A stretch of 64,000 bases of DNA from Alphaproteobacteria bacterium (GTDB lineage Bacteria > Pseudomonadota > Alphaproteobacteria > CAAGCB01 > CAG-977): the NCBI GenBank assembly GCA_900768465.1, contig CAAGCY010000003.1, forward strand, positions 127,725 to 191,724. The letters run 5' to 3'. Of the stretch, positions 34,284 to 43,947 are shown one piece after another. The notes below the pieces were generated by a model that was not told where the DNA came from, searched no databases, and saw only the letters and a list, made by a program, of their open reading frames with translations. The translations under genes were made by a program, and so were the position numbers. How positions within the stretch are numbered: the first letter of the stretch is position 1; each line of letters opens with the position of its first letter.

Positions 34284-35708
34284 TTATCCTTTCGCCGCAA
34301 ACAAAGCTTCCAATTCGGCGGGCAGAGCCTTTGCCCACGAGGAAATGCTGCCCGCGCCCAAGCAAATCACGATGTCGTCCTTGCTTGCCTGTTCGGCGAT
34401 GATTCCCGCCAAGTCTTCGTGCTTGTCCAGCTCGATGACGTTGCGGTGACCGTGCGCGCGCAGTCCGTCGACCAAAGCCTGTTTGTTCGCGGACGGAATT
34501 TCGTCTTCGCCCGCCGCGTAAATGTCGGCGACGATTACGCAGTCAGCATCGTTGAACGCGGTGCAGAACTGTTCAAACAAATCGGCGACGCGCGTATAGC
34601 GGTGCGGCTGCCAGACGGCGATGACTTTCTTTTTCGCAACGTCGCGCGCGGCTTTCAAAGTCGATGCGATTTCAATCGGATGATGACCGTAATCGTCGAT
34701 AATCGTAATGCCGTTGACTTCGCCGCGTTTGGTAAAGCGTCTTTGCACGCCCTTGAAATTTGCCAAAGCGGTGCGAATCGCGTCTTCTTTCACGCCCAGC
34801 TGAAGCCCGACCGCAATCGCCGCCAAAGCGTTTTGGACGTTGTGGCGACCGTAAACGGGCAGCTGCAATCCTTCGATTCGCCATTCCTGTCCCGTCGGCG
34901 ACACTTCGGGAGCGATGACCGCGTCAAACGTAATCATCCCCGGTTCGGCGTTTTGGATTTGACCGCTGACTTCCGCCTGCGGGGTCAAGCCGTAAGTGAT
35001 GATATGGCGGTCGGACACATGTCCGATAAGCTTTTGGACTTCGGGGTGATCGGCGCACAGGCACGCGAATCCGTAAAACGGAATGTTTTGAACAAAGCTC
35101 AGATACGCGTCTTTCATTTTATCGTAAGTGCCGTAATAGTTCAGATGTTCGGGGTCCATATTCGTAACCACGACGGCGGTGGCGGGCAGTTTGATAAAGC
35201 TGCCGTCCGATTCGTCGGCTTCTGCGACCAGCCATTTCCCGTCGCCCAAATGCGCGTTCGTGCCGTAGGAATTGATAATGCCGCCGTTCGCAACCGTGGG
35301 GTCAAGCCCCGCCGCCTGCAAAACCGCGCCAATCATGGATGTCGTCGTCGTTTTGCCGTGCGTTCCGCCGACCGCGACCGACCATTTCAGACGCATCAGT
35401 TCCGCCAGCATTTCCGAACGGCGCACGACGGGGATGCGGTGCTTGCGCGCTTCGGCGATTTCGGGGTTGTCTCCGTGAATGGCGGACGACACGACGACAA
35501 CGCCCGCATTTTGGACGTTTTCGGGCTTGTGTCCGATGAAAATGTTGATGCCCATGGCGCGCAGACGCTTGACGTTGGCGGATTCGGAAATGTCCGATCC
35601 CTGCACGTCATAGCCAAGGTTGTGCATCAGTTCGGCGATGCAGCTCATCCCGCTGCCGCCGATGCCTACAAAGTGAAGCGTTCCGAACGAAAAGGGCAAA
35701 TTGGTCAT
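34284..35708 (-). CDS. murC: UDP-N-acetylmuramate--L-alanine ligase
   Basis: A 474-residue ADP-forming Mur ligase adding L-alanine to UDP-MurNAc. The ATP loop GTHGKTTTTSM, the DYGHHPIEI histidine motif and the GIGGSGMSCIAELM Rossmann start, unique to MurC, are present. It overlaps the murG stop by ATGA. A 669-codon open frame antisense to this gene and murG is only a codon-bias shadow. Confidence 0.95.
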   Translation of the reverse strand: MTNLPFSFGTLHFVGIGGSGMSCIAELMHNLGYDVQGSDISESANVKRLRAMGINIFIGHKPENVQNAGVVVVSSAIHGDNPEIAEARKHRIPVVRRSEMLAELMRLKWSVAVGGTHGKTTTTSMIGAVLQAAGLDPTVANGGIINSYGTNAHLGDGKWLVAEADESDGSFIKLPATAVVVTNMDPEHLNYYGTYDKMKDAYLSFVQNIPFYGFACLCADHPEVQKLIGHVSDRHIITYGLTPQAEVSGQIQNAEPGMITFDAVIAPEVSPTGQEWRIEGLQLPVYGRHNVQNALAAIAVGLQLGVKEDAIRTALANFKGVQRRFTKRGEVNGITIIDDYGHHPIEIASTLKAARDVAKKKVIAVWQPHRYTRVADLFEQFCTAFNDADCVIVADIYAAGEDEIPSANKQALVDGLRAHGHRNVIELDKHEDLAGIIAEQASKDDIVICLGAGSISSWAKALPAELEALFAAKG

Positions 35709-36793
35709 TGTTTAGCGTTTCCTGTTTCGATAACGGCATCCGCCAACAGCGTCGCCGCGTCGGGTTTAGCCAAAAGTTTTGCATTGTTCGCTACAGTTAT
35801 AAGCTTTTTTGCGTCGTTAAACAATTCCGTAATTAACGCCGTCAGCTTTTCTGGGGTAAAGTCGGGTTCTTCTATCAGAAAAGCGGCGTTGTTTTGGCTC
35901 ATAAACTCGGCGTTATGCAGTTGGTGCGAGTCGGGGGAACGCAAAATCGGCACGATGACGGCGGGGCGTCCCGCGGCGGTCAGTTCGGCGATGGTGGACG
36001 CGCCCGCGCGGCAAATGACAAGGCTTGCTTTCGCCAGCCGTTTGTCCATGTCTGAAAAAAACGGTGCAAGTTCGATTTTCAATCCGCTGTCGGCGTACGC
36101 CCGTTCCAAAGCGGGCAAGTCAGCCGCCCGCGCCTGCTGTGAGGCGGTCAACCGGTATTTGACGGAAACGGGCAGGGCTTTCAAAGCTTCGGGGATGACT
36201 TTGCTCAAGATGTGCGCGCCCTGTGATCCGCCGAAAATCAGCAAATCGAACGTGTCGGCGGGGGCTTGATACGGCACGCCGCTTAACGCCAGAATCGCGG
36301 GACGGACGGGAACGCCCGTGTAAGCTGTCTTGATTTTCGGGGGGATTTTGGCAACATTCGGAAACGTAGTCGCAATCAGGCTCGCCCGTTTGGCAAGGAC
36401 GCGGTTCGCACCGCCCAAAACGCTGTTTTGTTCGTGCAGGACAAGGGGAATGCCCAAAATCCCCGCGGCAAAAGCGGCGGGAAACGACGCGTATCCGCCG
36501 AATCCGACGACGGCTTTGGGCTTGATTTTGCGCAAGATGAACAGACATTGCAAAATACCGAACGCCATCAATATCAGCGCTTTGATTTTGCGGACTTTGC
36601 CCAGATTCGCATAAGCCCCCGCAAACACGCGGTATTCTTTGCTTTGCGGAAACTGTCCCGAAAACGAATTGCCGCGTCTGTCCGTGATAAAGCAAACGGC
36701 GTTGCCGCGGTCGGTCAGCTCCGCCGCCAGAGCTTGCGCGGGGAAAACGTGTCCGCCCGTGCCGCCTGCCGTTAAAACGTAAGTATCCGTCAT
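35705..36793 (-). CDS. murG: undecaprenyldiphospho-muramoylpentapeptide beta-N-acetylglucosaminyltransferase
   Basis: A 362-residue GT-B transferase converting lipid I to lipid II at the inner face of the membrane. The N-terminal glycine loop TAGGTGGHVFPAQALA, GGSQGAHILSK and the RAGASTIAEL donor-site motif are all visible. It is coupled by ATGA overlaps to ftsW upstream and murC downstream. Length is normal. Confidence 0.95.
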   Translation of the reverse strand: MTDTYVLTAGGTGGHVFPAQALAAELTDRGNAVCFITDRRGNSFSGQFPQSKEYRVFAGAYANLGKVRKIKALILMAFGILQCLFILRKIKPKAVVGFGGYASFPAAFAAGILGIPLVLHEQNSVLGGANRVLAKRASLIATTFPNVAKIPPKIKTAYTGVPVRPAILALSGVPYQAPADTFDLLIFGGSQGAHILSKVIPEALKALPVSVKYRLTASQQARAADLPALERAYADSGLKIELAPFFSDMDKRLAKASLVICRAGASTIAELTAAGRPAVIVPILRSPDSHQLHNAEFMSQNNAAFLIEEPDFTPEKLTALITELFNDAKKLITVANNAKLLAKPDAATLLADAVIETGNAKQ

Positions 36794-37920
36794 GGTGTAT
36801 CCTTTCCCGTATTCGTGCTGCGCGTCAGCCCCAAAACCATGCCCATCGCAAACCCCAGCGACAGCAAAGAAGACCCGCCGTACGAAACAAACGGCAAAGT
36901 CATGCCTTTGGTGGGAATCAAGCTCAGCGTCGACGCCATGTTGACCAGCGCCTGCATGCCGAACTGCGCGAGCAATCCCGACACCGCCAGCAAAGTGAAC
37001 AGATTTTTGTCTTTGGTCAAAATCAACAGAAAGCCGCGGTAAACGATAAAGGCGAACAGCAGAACAATCAGCAGCGTTACAAACAATCCGAATTCTTCCG
37101 CCGCGACCGCCAGCACGAAATCCGTATGCGCGTCGGGCAGGATGTTTTTAACCGTTCCTTCCCCCGGTCCCGTGCCGAACAGCCCGCCGTTTTTAATCGC
37201 TTCAAAGGCGGTGCGGACTTGGAACGTGTCGCCGGCTTCGGGGTTGATAAAGCGGTCGATGCGCGCTTGAACGTGAGGCAGCAGAAAATACGCCGACGTC
37301 GCTCCGATGCCGCCCAGCAGCATCAAAGCGGAAATCCACGACATCGGCAAACCGCTTAAAAACAGTTCGATTCCGAAAATCACGCTGACCGTCAGCACCA
37401 TGCCGAAGTCGGGTTGTTTAATCAGCAGTCCGACCAGTATCAGGTAAAGTCCCGCCGTCCAAAGCGTGCCTTTGATGTGAGGGTTGGCTTTGCCCAAAGA
37501 AATCAGCCACGCCGCCACGACGGCAAAAGCGGGCTTGGCGAATTCCGAAGGCTGCAGCGACACGCCGAAAATGCGAATCCAGCGCGACGCGCCTTTGATT
37601 TGCGTGCCGTGGACAAGCACCAAAACCAGACAAACCAGCATTGCCGCCGTCATTGCCAAACTTATCAGCCGAATCGTTTTCGGTGTTTGAAGGGAAATCC
37701 CTATCATCACAAGCGCCGACAAAATCATAAAAACAATCTGATGTCTGACCAGAAAATAGGTGTCCAGCTTTAAATGCGCGGCGATTGCGGGGGTTGCGGA
37801 AAAATTTAAAACCGTTCCCACGATGAACAAAACGGACAAAGCCCCCAACAGCGGGTGATCGACAGTCCACCACCAACGCCCCAGTATGCTGTTGTCCGTT
37901 CTGGCAATCGCTGTTTTCAT
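36790..37920 (-). CDS. ftsW: septal peptidoglycan polymerase FtsW (SEDS)
   Basis: A 376-residue SEDS glycosyltransferase with about ten transmembrane helices. Visible are KGASRWIRIFGVSLQPSEF, the acidic loop NPHIKGT region, GPGEGTVKNILPDAHTDFV and the terminal PFVSYGGSSLL block conserved in SEDS proteins. It works with FtsI. It follows mraY by three bases, whereas most dcw clusters carry murD between the two genes. Confidence 0.94.
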   Translation of the reverse strand: MKTAIARTDNSILGRWWWTVDHPLLGALSVLFIVGTVLNFSATPAIAAHLKLDTYFLVRHQIVFMILSALVMIGISLQTPKTIRLISLAMTAAMLVCLVLVLVHGTQIKGASRWIRIFGVSLQPSEFAKPAFAVVAAWLISLGKANPHIKGTLWTAGLYLILVGLLIKQPDFGMVLTVSVIFGIELFLSGLPMSWISALMLLGGIGATSAYFLLPHVQARIDRFINPEAGDTFQVRTAFEAIKNGGLFGTGPGEGTVKNILPDAHTDFVLAVAAEEFGLFVTLLIVLLFAFIVYRGFLLILTKDKNLFTLLAVSGLLAQFGMQALVNMASTLSLIPTKGMTLPFVSYGGSSLLSLGFAMGMVLGLTRSTNTGKDTP

Positions 37921-37923
37921 GCT

Positions 37924-39009
37924 TTACCGAATTTTCAAAGTTGACAGCGCTATCAAGCCCAAAATCATGGCGACAATCCAAAAACGGACGACGACCGTCA
38001 ATTCCGACCAGCCCAGCTTTTCAAAATGATGGTGCAGGGGCGCCATTTTGAAAACACGGTGATGAGTCGTCTTGTACGCCAGAACTTGGATGATGACCGA
38101 CAGGGTTTCGGCGACGAACAGTCCGCCCGCAATCGCCAAAACGATTTCGTGCTTCGTGGCGACGCTCAGCGCGCCCAATGCGCCGCCCAGCGCCAGCGAT
38201 CCCGTGTCGCCCATAAAGATTTTGGCAGGAGGGGCGTTGAACCACAAAAATCCCATGCCCGCGCCGATAAGCGCGCCGCAAAAGACGGACAATTCGCCCG
38301 ATCCCGCGATATAAGGCAGCTGCAGGTACGCCGCAAAAGCCGCATGTCCCGCAACATAGCTGATAATCATGAACACGGCGGAAACAATCATCACGGGCAC
38401 GGTCGCCAATCCGTCCAGTCCGTCGGTCAGATTGACGGCGTTGGCGGATCCCACGATGACGAACATCGCAAACGGCAAATATGCCCAGCACAGGTTGACA
38501 GCCCAGTTTTTAAAGAACGGAAACGTCAAAGTCGTCGCCGTCGGGGCGACCGTGATTTTCGTGATGTACCATGCGACAAAGCCCGCAACCGCGAATTCGC
38601 AGACCAGCTTTAACTTGCCGCGCATGCCGCCCGAGCTTTTACGCGACACTTTCAGATAATCGTCCGCGAAACCGATGACGCCGAAACACAGCGTCAATCC
38701 CAAAGCCAGCCAAACATACGCGCTTTTCCAATCCGCCCACAACACGGTCGAAACGGTCAGCGACGCCAGAATCATCAGCCCGCCCATGGTCGGCGTTCCC
38801 TGTTTTTTCAAGTGGGTTTCGGGACCGTCAGAGCGAATCGGCTGACAGCAATGCTGTTTGTCTTTCAGCCAATGAATCAGCGTCGGACCGATGATGAAGC
38901 ACACAATCAAAGCCGTGAAAATCGCGCCGCCCGTTCTGAACGTCAGGTATTTAAAGATGTTCAGAAACGAATACTGCGACGACAGGGGATAAAGCAGGTT
39001 GTAAAGCAT
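37924..39009 (-). CDS. mraY: phospho-N-acetylmuramoyl-pentapeptide transferase
   Basis: A 361-residue ten-helix membrane enzyme making lipid I. Motifs are KKQGTPTMGG, FADDYLKVSRKSSGG, NAVNLTDGLDGLATVP, GDTGSLALGGALG and the late MAPLHHHFEKLGW. The stop is only three bases before ftsW, so no murD is present between them. It is six bases downstream of murEF. Confidence 0.95.
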   Translation of the reverse strand: MLYNLLYPLSSQYSFLNIFKYLTFRTGGAIFTALIVCFIIGPTLIHWLKDKQHCCQPIRSDGPETHLKKQGTPTMGGLMILASLTVSTVLWADWKSAYVWLALGLTLCFGVIGFADDYLKVSRKSSGGMRGKLKLVCEFAVAGFVAWYITKITVAPTATTLTFPFFKNWAVNLCWAYLPFAMFVIVGSANAVNLTDGLDGLATVPVMIVSAVFMIISYVAGHAAFAAYLQLPYIAGSGELSVFCGALIGAGMGFLWFNAPPAKIFMGDTGSLALGGALGALSVATKHEIVLAIAGGLFVAETLSVIIQVLAYKTTHHRVFKMAPLHHHFEKLGWSELTVVVRFWIVAMILGLIALSTLKIR

Positions 39010-39015
39010 AACGAA

Positions 39016-41853
39016 TTATCCGTTGTTCAAGTTTTTCAATTTTTCGACAATCAGCGTCATTTTGCTGCCGAACGATCCTTTGACGAAAACGACGTCGCCG
39101 GGACGGACGGCTTGGGCGACGGTATCCGCCAATTCCGCGGAAGTCAAGGCTTTTGCGCCTTGATTTTCGGGGGGCAGATTGTCAAACAGCTTGCCCGTTT
39201 CGATGCCCGCCACGAACACAAGGTCGATGTGATTGTCTTCAATGCTTTTTTTCAATCCCAGATGCAGGCTTTCGGATTCGTCGCCCAGTTCCAGCATATC
39301 GCCCAAAACGGCAATGCGGCGACCGTCCTTTTCGGGGGCGAGCGTGCCGAGGACTTCCAGTCCCGCCGCCATGGATTCGGGGTTGGCGTTGTACGCGTCG
39401 TCTATCAGCGTGAATTCGCCGCCCGCGCAGGGCAGGACGTAACGCTTGCCGCGTCCCGCCGTCGGGTACAGCCGCCCCAAACTTTGCAAAGCCGAAGCCA
39501 TGTCGACGTTCAAAGCGTCCAAAACACCCACGACCGCAAGGCTGTTCATGACTTGATGTTTCCCCGGCATGTGCAGGGTGTAGGAATAGCGCGCGGGTTC
39601 AACGCGGGCGGTGACAAGCGTTTCGTCAGCCGTTTCGGCGCAGTAAATCAGCCCGACGTTGTTTTCGGCGCGCGTGCCGAACGTGCGGATGTCCTCGATG
39701 CCCGCTTTTTTGGCTTCTTTTTGCAACAGCTCGAATTGCGGGTTGTCGGCGTTCAAAAACACGATTCCCTTGTCGGTCATGCCTTCAAAGATTTCGGCTT
39801 TGGCAAGGGCGGTGTCGTCGGGGGTTTTGAAAAATTCGTGGTGCGCCGTGCCGATCATGGTGATGACGGCGATGTCGGGGCGGGTCAGTGCCGTCAGTTG
39901 CGCCATTTCACCCGCGTGATTGATGCCCATTTCAATCACGGCGAAATCCGTTTTTTCGGGCATGCGCGCCAACGTCAAAGGCAAGCCGACGGTGTTGTTC
40001 AGATTGCCCGTGGTCGTGTGAGTCCGTCCGACCGAAGACAACGCGATTTTCAGCATTTCCTTGGTGCTTGTTTTGCCGGAACTGCCTGTAACGCCGATGA
40101 TTTTCGCCGATGTTCTGGAGCGCGCGGCGACAGCCAAATCGTTTAACGCTTTGGTCGTGTCGGACACCAGAATCACTTGTTCCAAAGGAATGTTTTCGGG
40201 CAGTTTCGACACCAGAACGCCCGCCGCGCCTTTTTCCAAAGCTTGCGTCGCAAAAGCGTGTCCGTCCAGCCGTTCGCCGATTAAAGCGATGTACAAATCT
40301 CCCGCCTTGACGGTGCGCGAATCAATCGAAACGCCCGTTATCGCAAAGTCGCTGCCCGCGCGCCCGTTTGTCGCGTGCGCCACGGCTTCCGCCGTCCATA
40401 GCGGCGTATCCGCCAAAGCGACGGCTTTGCGGACTTCCTCGCGGTCGTCAAAAGGATGCATGACGCCCTTTATCAGCTGTCCCGTTTCGTGTCCTTTGCC
40501 CGCGACGACCAGAATGTCGCCCGCTTCCAGCTGTTCGACGGCTTCCTCGATTGCCAAAGCGCGGCTGCCGACGTTGATGCCTTTGGGGCAGGCGGGCAAA
40601 ATCGCGGCGCGGATAAGCGCGGGTTCTTCTGAACGGGGGTTGTCGTCCGTGACGTAAACCACATCCGCCAAAGCGTTGCAAATCGCACCCATTTGAGGAC
40701 GCTTTCCGGGGTCGCGGTCGCCGCCGCAGCCGAATACGACGCACAGGCGGTTCTTTGTGTGCGGACGCAAAGCGTTCAAAACGGTTTCCAAAGCGTCGGG
40801 CGTGTGCGCGTAATCGACATACACCGCCGCACCGTTTTTGCGGTCGGCAACGTGTTCCAGCCGTCCCGGCGCGCCTTTCAGCGTTTCCAGCGCTTTGACG
40901 CAGGAATCGGCGTCTTCGCCCGTCGCCAGAACCAATCCCAAAGCGCACAAAGCGTTCATGGCTTGGAACGTTCCCGCCAAAGGCAGGTGAATCGAATACG
41001 GTTTGCCCAGAATTTCCAGTTCCAAGTGTTGCCCGTTGGTTTCGTGGCGGGCGGAAATCAGCCGCAAAACTTTGGCTTTTTTGCCGTAGTCAAGGATTTT
41101 CAATCCGCGCTGCCGGCAATAGTCGGCGATATGGTCATATTCGGGAATGTCAGCGTTCAAAACAACGGTTTTCGTTGACAGCGGGCGGTCGAACAAGCCC
41201 AGCTTCGCCGCCAGATAGTTTTCCATTGTTTTGTGATAGTCCAAATGGTCGCGCGTGATGTTCGTAAAGCCCGCCGCGGCAATGGCGACGCCGTCGATGC
41301 GGTGCTGTTCGATGCCGTGCGAAGACGCTTCGAACGCCAGATGATTGTAGCCTTTGTCCGCCAAATCTTTCAGTTCGGAATGAAGCGTGACCGAATCGGG
41401 CGTGGTCAGCGAGCCGTATGTCGCGAATTCAGCCGTCAAAACGCCCAAAGTGCCGACGCTTGCGCCTTTTTTGCCCAAAAAGTCCCAAATTTGGCGGCAG
41501 AAATTCGCCGTGGACGTTTTGCCGTTCGTGCCTGTGACGCAAACCGCCGTTTCGGGCTGTTTGCCGTAAAACGCGGCGGCGATGACAGCCAAAGCTTTGC
41601 GCGCGTCGGCGACCGTGACGTAAATCAAGCCGTTGTCGGGCAAGTCCGATGCCGATTCGGGAACCAAAGCGGCAGCCGCGCCCGCTTCCTTTGCGTCCTG
41701 CAGGAAAGCCGTTCCGTCGGCTTTGACACCGGGCAGGGCGGCAAACAGAAAATCCTTGCCGACTTTTCGGGAATCCGCCGTAACGCCGGCGATTTCACAG
41801 TCCGCGCCCGTATAGGGGATGCCTGCTTTGTTTAAAAGTTCTGTCAGTTGCAC
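39016..41853 (-). CDS. murE-murF: MurE-MurF fusion: bifunctional meso-DAP- and D-Ala-D-Ala-adding ligase
   Basis: A single 945-residue open frame holds two Mur ligases. The MurE half has GTNGKTSTANF, TTPDSVTLHSEL, FEASSHGIEQHR, VDYAHTPDALE, GCGGDRDPGKRPQMG and DDNPRSEEPALI; DNPR is the meso-diaminopimelate specificity motif. The MurF half (from about residue 480) has GVTGSSGKTSTKEM, EMGINHAGEMAQL, DDAYNANPESMAAG and AVLGDMLELGDES. I prefer GTG at 41853, with GAAGGAG eight bases upstream. An in-frame ATG at 41886, overlapping the ftsI stop, would add 11 residues. Most bacteria encode the two enzymes as separate genes. Confidence 0.95.
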   Translation of the reverse strand: MQLTELLNKAGIPYTGADCEIAGVTADSRKVGKDFLFAALPGVKADGTAFLQDAKEAGAAAALVPESASDLPDNGLIYVTVADARKALAVIAAAFYGKQPETAVCVTGTNGKTSTANFCRQIWDFLGKKGASVGTLGVLTAEFATYGSLTTPDSVTLHSELKDLADKGYNHLAFEASSHGIEQHRIDGVAIAAAGFTNITRDHLDYHKTMENYLAAKLGLFDRPLSTKTVVLNADIPEYDHIADYCRQRGLKILDYGKKAKVLRLISARHETNGQHLELEILGKPYSIHLPLAGTFQAMNALCALGLVLATGEDADSCVKALETLKGAPGRLEHVADRKNGAAVYVDYAHTPDALETVLNALRPHTKNRLCVVFGCGGDRDPGKRPQMGAICNALADVVYVTDDNPRSEEPALIRAAILPACPKGINVGSRALAIEEAVEQLEAGDILVVAGKGHETGQLIKGVMHPFDDREEVRKAVALADTPLWTAEAVAHATNGRAGSDFAITGVSIDSRTVKAGDLYIALIGERLDGHAFATQALEKGAAGVLVSKLPENIPLEQVILVSDTTKALNDLAVAARSRTSAKIIGVTGSSGKTSTKEMLKIALSSVGRTHTTTGNLNNTVGLPLTLARMPEKTDFAVIEMGINHAGEMAQLTALTRPDIAVITMIGTAHHEFFKTPDDTALAKAEIFEGMTDKGIVFLNADNPQFELLQKEAKKAGIEDIRTFGTRAENNVGLIYCAETADETLVTARVEPARYSYTLHMPGKHQVMNSLAVVGVLDALNVDMASALQSLGRLYPTAGRGKRYVLPCAGGEFTLIDDAYNANPESMAAGLEVLGTLAPEKDGRRIAVLGDMLELGDESESLHLGLKKSIEDNHIDLVFVAGIETGKLFDNLPPENQGAKALTSAELADTVAQAVRPGDVVFVKGSFGSKMTLIVEKLKNLNNG

Positions 41854-41882
41854 TTTTGTTTCTCCTTCGCGCGCAGGAGAGG

Positions 41883-43613
41883 TCATCCCTGCGTTTCTAA
41901 AGCCGCTTTGACGTACGGCGCATCGGTTTTGCTGTCAAACGGGCGGGGAAGAATCCCCAGCTGCGGCGCCACCGTCGAAATGATGCGTCCCGCCGTCGGC
42001 ACGGCGTTCCAACCTGCGTTGTTAAAATTATGGGTTTCGGCAATGCCTTTCGGCGCATCAATCATGACCATCAAAACATATTGCGGGTCATCCATCGGAA
42101 ACGCCCCCAAAAACGACGTGCGGATTTTACCTTCGACGTACTTGCCTTTTTCGACTTTGCGCGCCGAACCGGTTTTGCCGCCGACTTCGTAGCCCGCGAT
42201 ATTCGCCCGCTTTGCCGTGCCGTGCATAACAACTTTGCGCATAATAGCGCGCATTGTGGCGGATGTCTTCTCCGAAATGACGCGGCGACCTTTTTTTTCC
42301 GAAGCGGTGCGGCGCGAAAGCAATGTCGGCGTGTGATAAACGCCGCCGTTCACAACCGCCGCCGCCGCCGCGACAACGTGCAAAGGCGATACCGACAGCC
42401 CGTAACCGTAACCGATGGTCGCCGTGCTTAAATCGCCCCATGAAGACGGTGCCGACGGAATGACCGTTTCGGGCAGTTCGATGATCGAACGGCTGAGCAA
42501 TCCGAATTTTTCCAGATATTCGCGCTGTGTTTTCTTGCCGACCGACAAAGCGATTTTCGCCGACCCGATGTTGGACGATTTTTCCATGACTTCGGAAAGA
42601 GTCAGAATTTTTTGAACCTTTTTTTCATCCCGAATTTTAAAGCCCGCCAAAATCAAGGGATTTCTGGCGTCGAAAGTGTCAGACACCTTGATTGAACCCG
42701 AATCCAGACCGATTGCCGTGTTGAACGTTTTCATGACGGAACCCAGCTCGTATTTGCCTGCGGTAATCGTGTTGGCAGGCGGAATGGCGCCGCGGCGGTT
42801 GTTCGGATCAAAGTCGGGCAGGGAGACCATGGACACGATTTCACCCGTTTTCGCGTTCATCAAAATCGCGGAAGCTCCCTCCGCCATATACTTTTTGACG
42901 CTGTCGAGCAGAACGGAACGCACCGAGTTTTGAACCCCCGCGTCCAAAGACAGACGCAGGATTTCTTTGTCTTTCAACAGTTTGTCGTTCATCGCCTGTT
43001 CGACGCCGGAAATGCCTTTGCCGTCGATGTCCGCCCAGCCCAAAACATGGGAAAACAGCGGACCTTGGGGATAAACGCGCACTTCGCCCGTTTCAAAGTT
43101 CAGCTGCGGAAAGCCCAAACGGTTTGCTTCGTACAGTTCGCGGGGAATCAGATTGCGCTTGACGTACACGAATTTTTTGCCGCTTTTAAGCTTTTTGAGC
43201 AAAGGCTTGTATTTCACGTCGGGCAGCGTTTCCGCCACAGCCGCGGCAAGCGTTTCGGGGTTTTTCAGTGTTTCCGTGTCAACGTACAAATCCGCGGACG
43301 GCAAACTGGTCGCCAACACGACGCCGTTGCGGTCGATGATGTCGGCGCGTTCCATTTTGATGTCAAGCGCGCGGGTTTGAATCCGCCGTTCGCGGCGCGG
43401 TTCTTCGGAAAAACCGTGCAAAGAAACGGAACACAGTTTGCCCCCGACAATCGTAAAAGCCGCGCAGAACAAAAATATCGTCACAATCAGGCGGTTTTTT
43501 CCTTCTTCCAAAACGGAATCCGATTGTTTCCCCGAAAAACGAAACCGTTCGGGCAGGGGCAGTTCTTGTCCCAGCCGATATACGGAATCTTGTTTTTTGG
43601 AGGAAAAAAACAT
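41883..43613 (-). CDS. ftsI: peptidoglycan transpeptidase FtsI (PBP3)
   Basis: A 576-residue class B penicillin-binding protein for septal crosslinking. One transmembrane helix sits at about residues 42-62. A PBP dimer domain is followed by the transpeptidase domain with active-site SVMK in YELGSVMKTF, SSN in EKSSNIGSAKIA and KTG in VGGKTGSARKV. It works with FtsW. The gene lies five bases downstream of ftsL and ends near the murEF start. Confidence 0.94.
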   Translation of the reverse strand: MFFSSKKQDSVYRLGQELPLPERFRFSGKQSDSVLEEGKNRLIVTIFLFCAAFTIVGGKLCSVSLHGFSEEPRRERRIQTRALDIKMERADIIDRNGVVLATSLPSADLYVDTETLKNPETLAAAVAETLPDVKYKPLLKKLKSGKKFVYVKRNLIPRELYEANRLGFPQLNFETGEVRVYPQGPLFSHVLGWADIDGKGISGVEQAMNDKLLKDKEILRLSLDAGVQNSVRSVLLDSVKKYMAEGASAILMNAKTGEIVSMVSLPDFDPNNRRGAIPPANTITAGKYELGSVMKTFNTAIGLDSGSIKVSDTFDARNPLILAGFKIRDEKKVQKILTLSEVMEKSSNIGSAKIALSVGKKTQREYLEKFGLLSRSIIELPETVIPSAPSSWGDLSTATIGYGYGLSVSPLHVVAAAAAVVNGGVYHTPTLLSRRTASEKKGRRVISEKTSATMRAIMRKVVMHGTAKRANIAGYEVGGKTGSARKVEKGKYVEGKIRTSFLGAFPMDDPQYVLMVMIDAPKGIAETHNFNNAGWNAVPTAGRIISTVAPQLGILPRPFDSKTDAPYVKAALETQG

Positions 43614-43617
43614 CAGC

Positions 43618-43944
43618 TCACTCCCGTTTTGAAGCGGAAGCGTACGACACCCGAATCAGCCCCGATTCGCGAACGTCGTTTTTAAACGGAAGGGCGGCAA
43701 AGCCTTTGATTTGATTGGCGACAATCGGCTTCATTTTCGCATGGCGTTCGCTCAGGTTCCGAATTCGGTCGGGGCTGTTCAAAAACGACCACTCCGCTTT
43801 TAAAACCTGAAGAACGCCCTGATCGGATTCGATTTGCGCGTTGATGGAATTTAATTCTTTTTCCAATCCGACGACGCGGTTTTTGATGACGAACATTCCC
43901 GTCGCCATTGTTGCAAACATCAGTATCAACACAAAACGCGCCAT
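43618..43944 (-). CDS. ftsL: cell division protein FtsL
   Basis: A 108-residue bitopic protein: one transmembrane helix (FVLILMFATMATGMFVIKNR), a periplasmic coiled coil (VVGLEKELNSINAQIESDQG) and a short tail. Sequence identity to FtsL is low, as always; size, topology and position between rsmH and ftsI decide the call. Confidence 0.85.
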   Translation of the reverse strand: MARFVLILMFATMATGMFVIKNRVVGLEKELNSINAQIESDQGVLQVLKAEWSFLNSPDRIRNLSERHAKMKPIVANQIKGFAALPFKNDVRESGLIRVSYASASKRE

Positions 43945-43947
43945 GGG

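Noticed and set aside
34260..36269. A 669-codon open frame on the plus strand opposite murC and murG
   Set aside because: It is antisense to two well-supported essential genes with ATGA coupling. Long antisense frames recur here because TTA, CTA and TCA codons are rare in the real genes.
39016..40450. Second half of the ligase fusion as MurD
   Set aside because: It contains the MurF motifs DDAYNANPES and AVLGDMLELGDE rather than the MurD pattern, so it does not replace murD.
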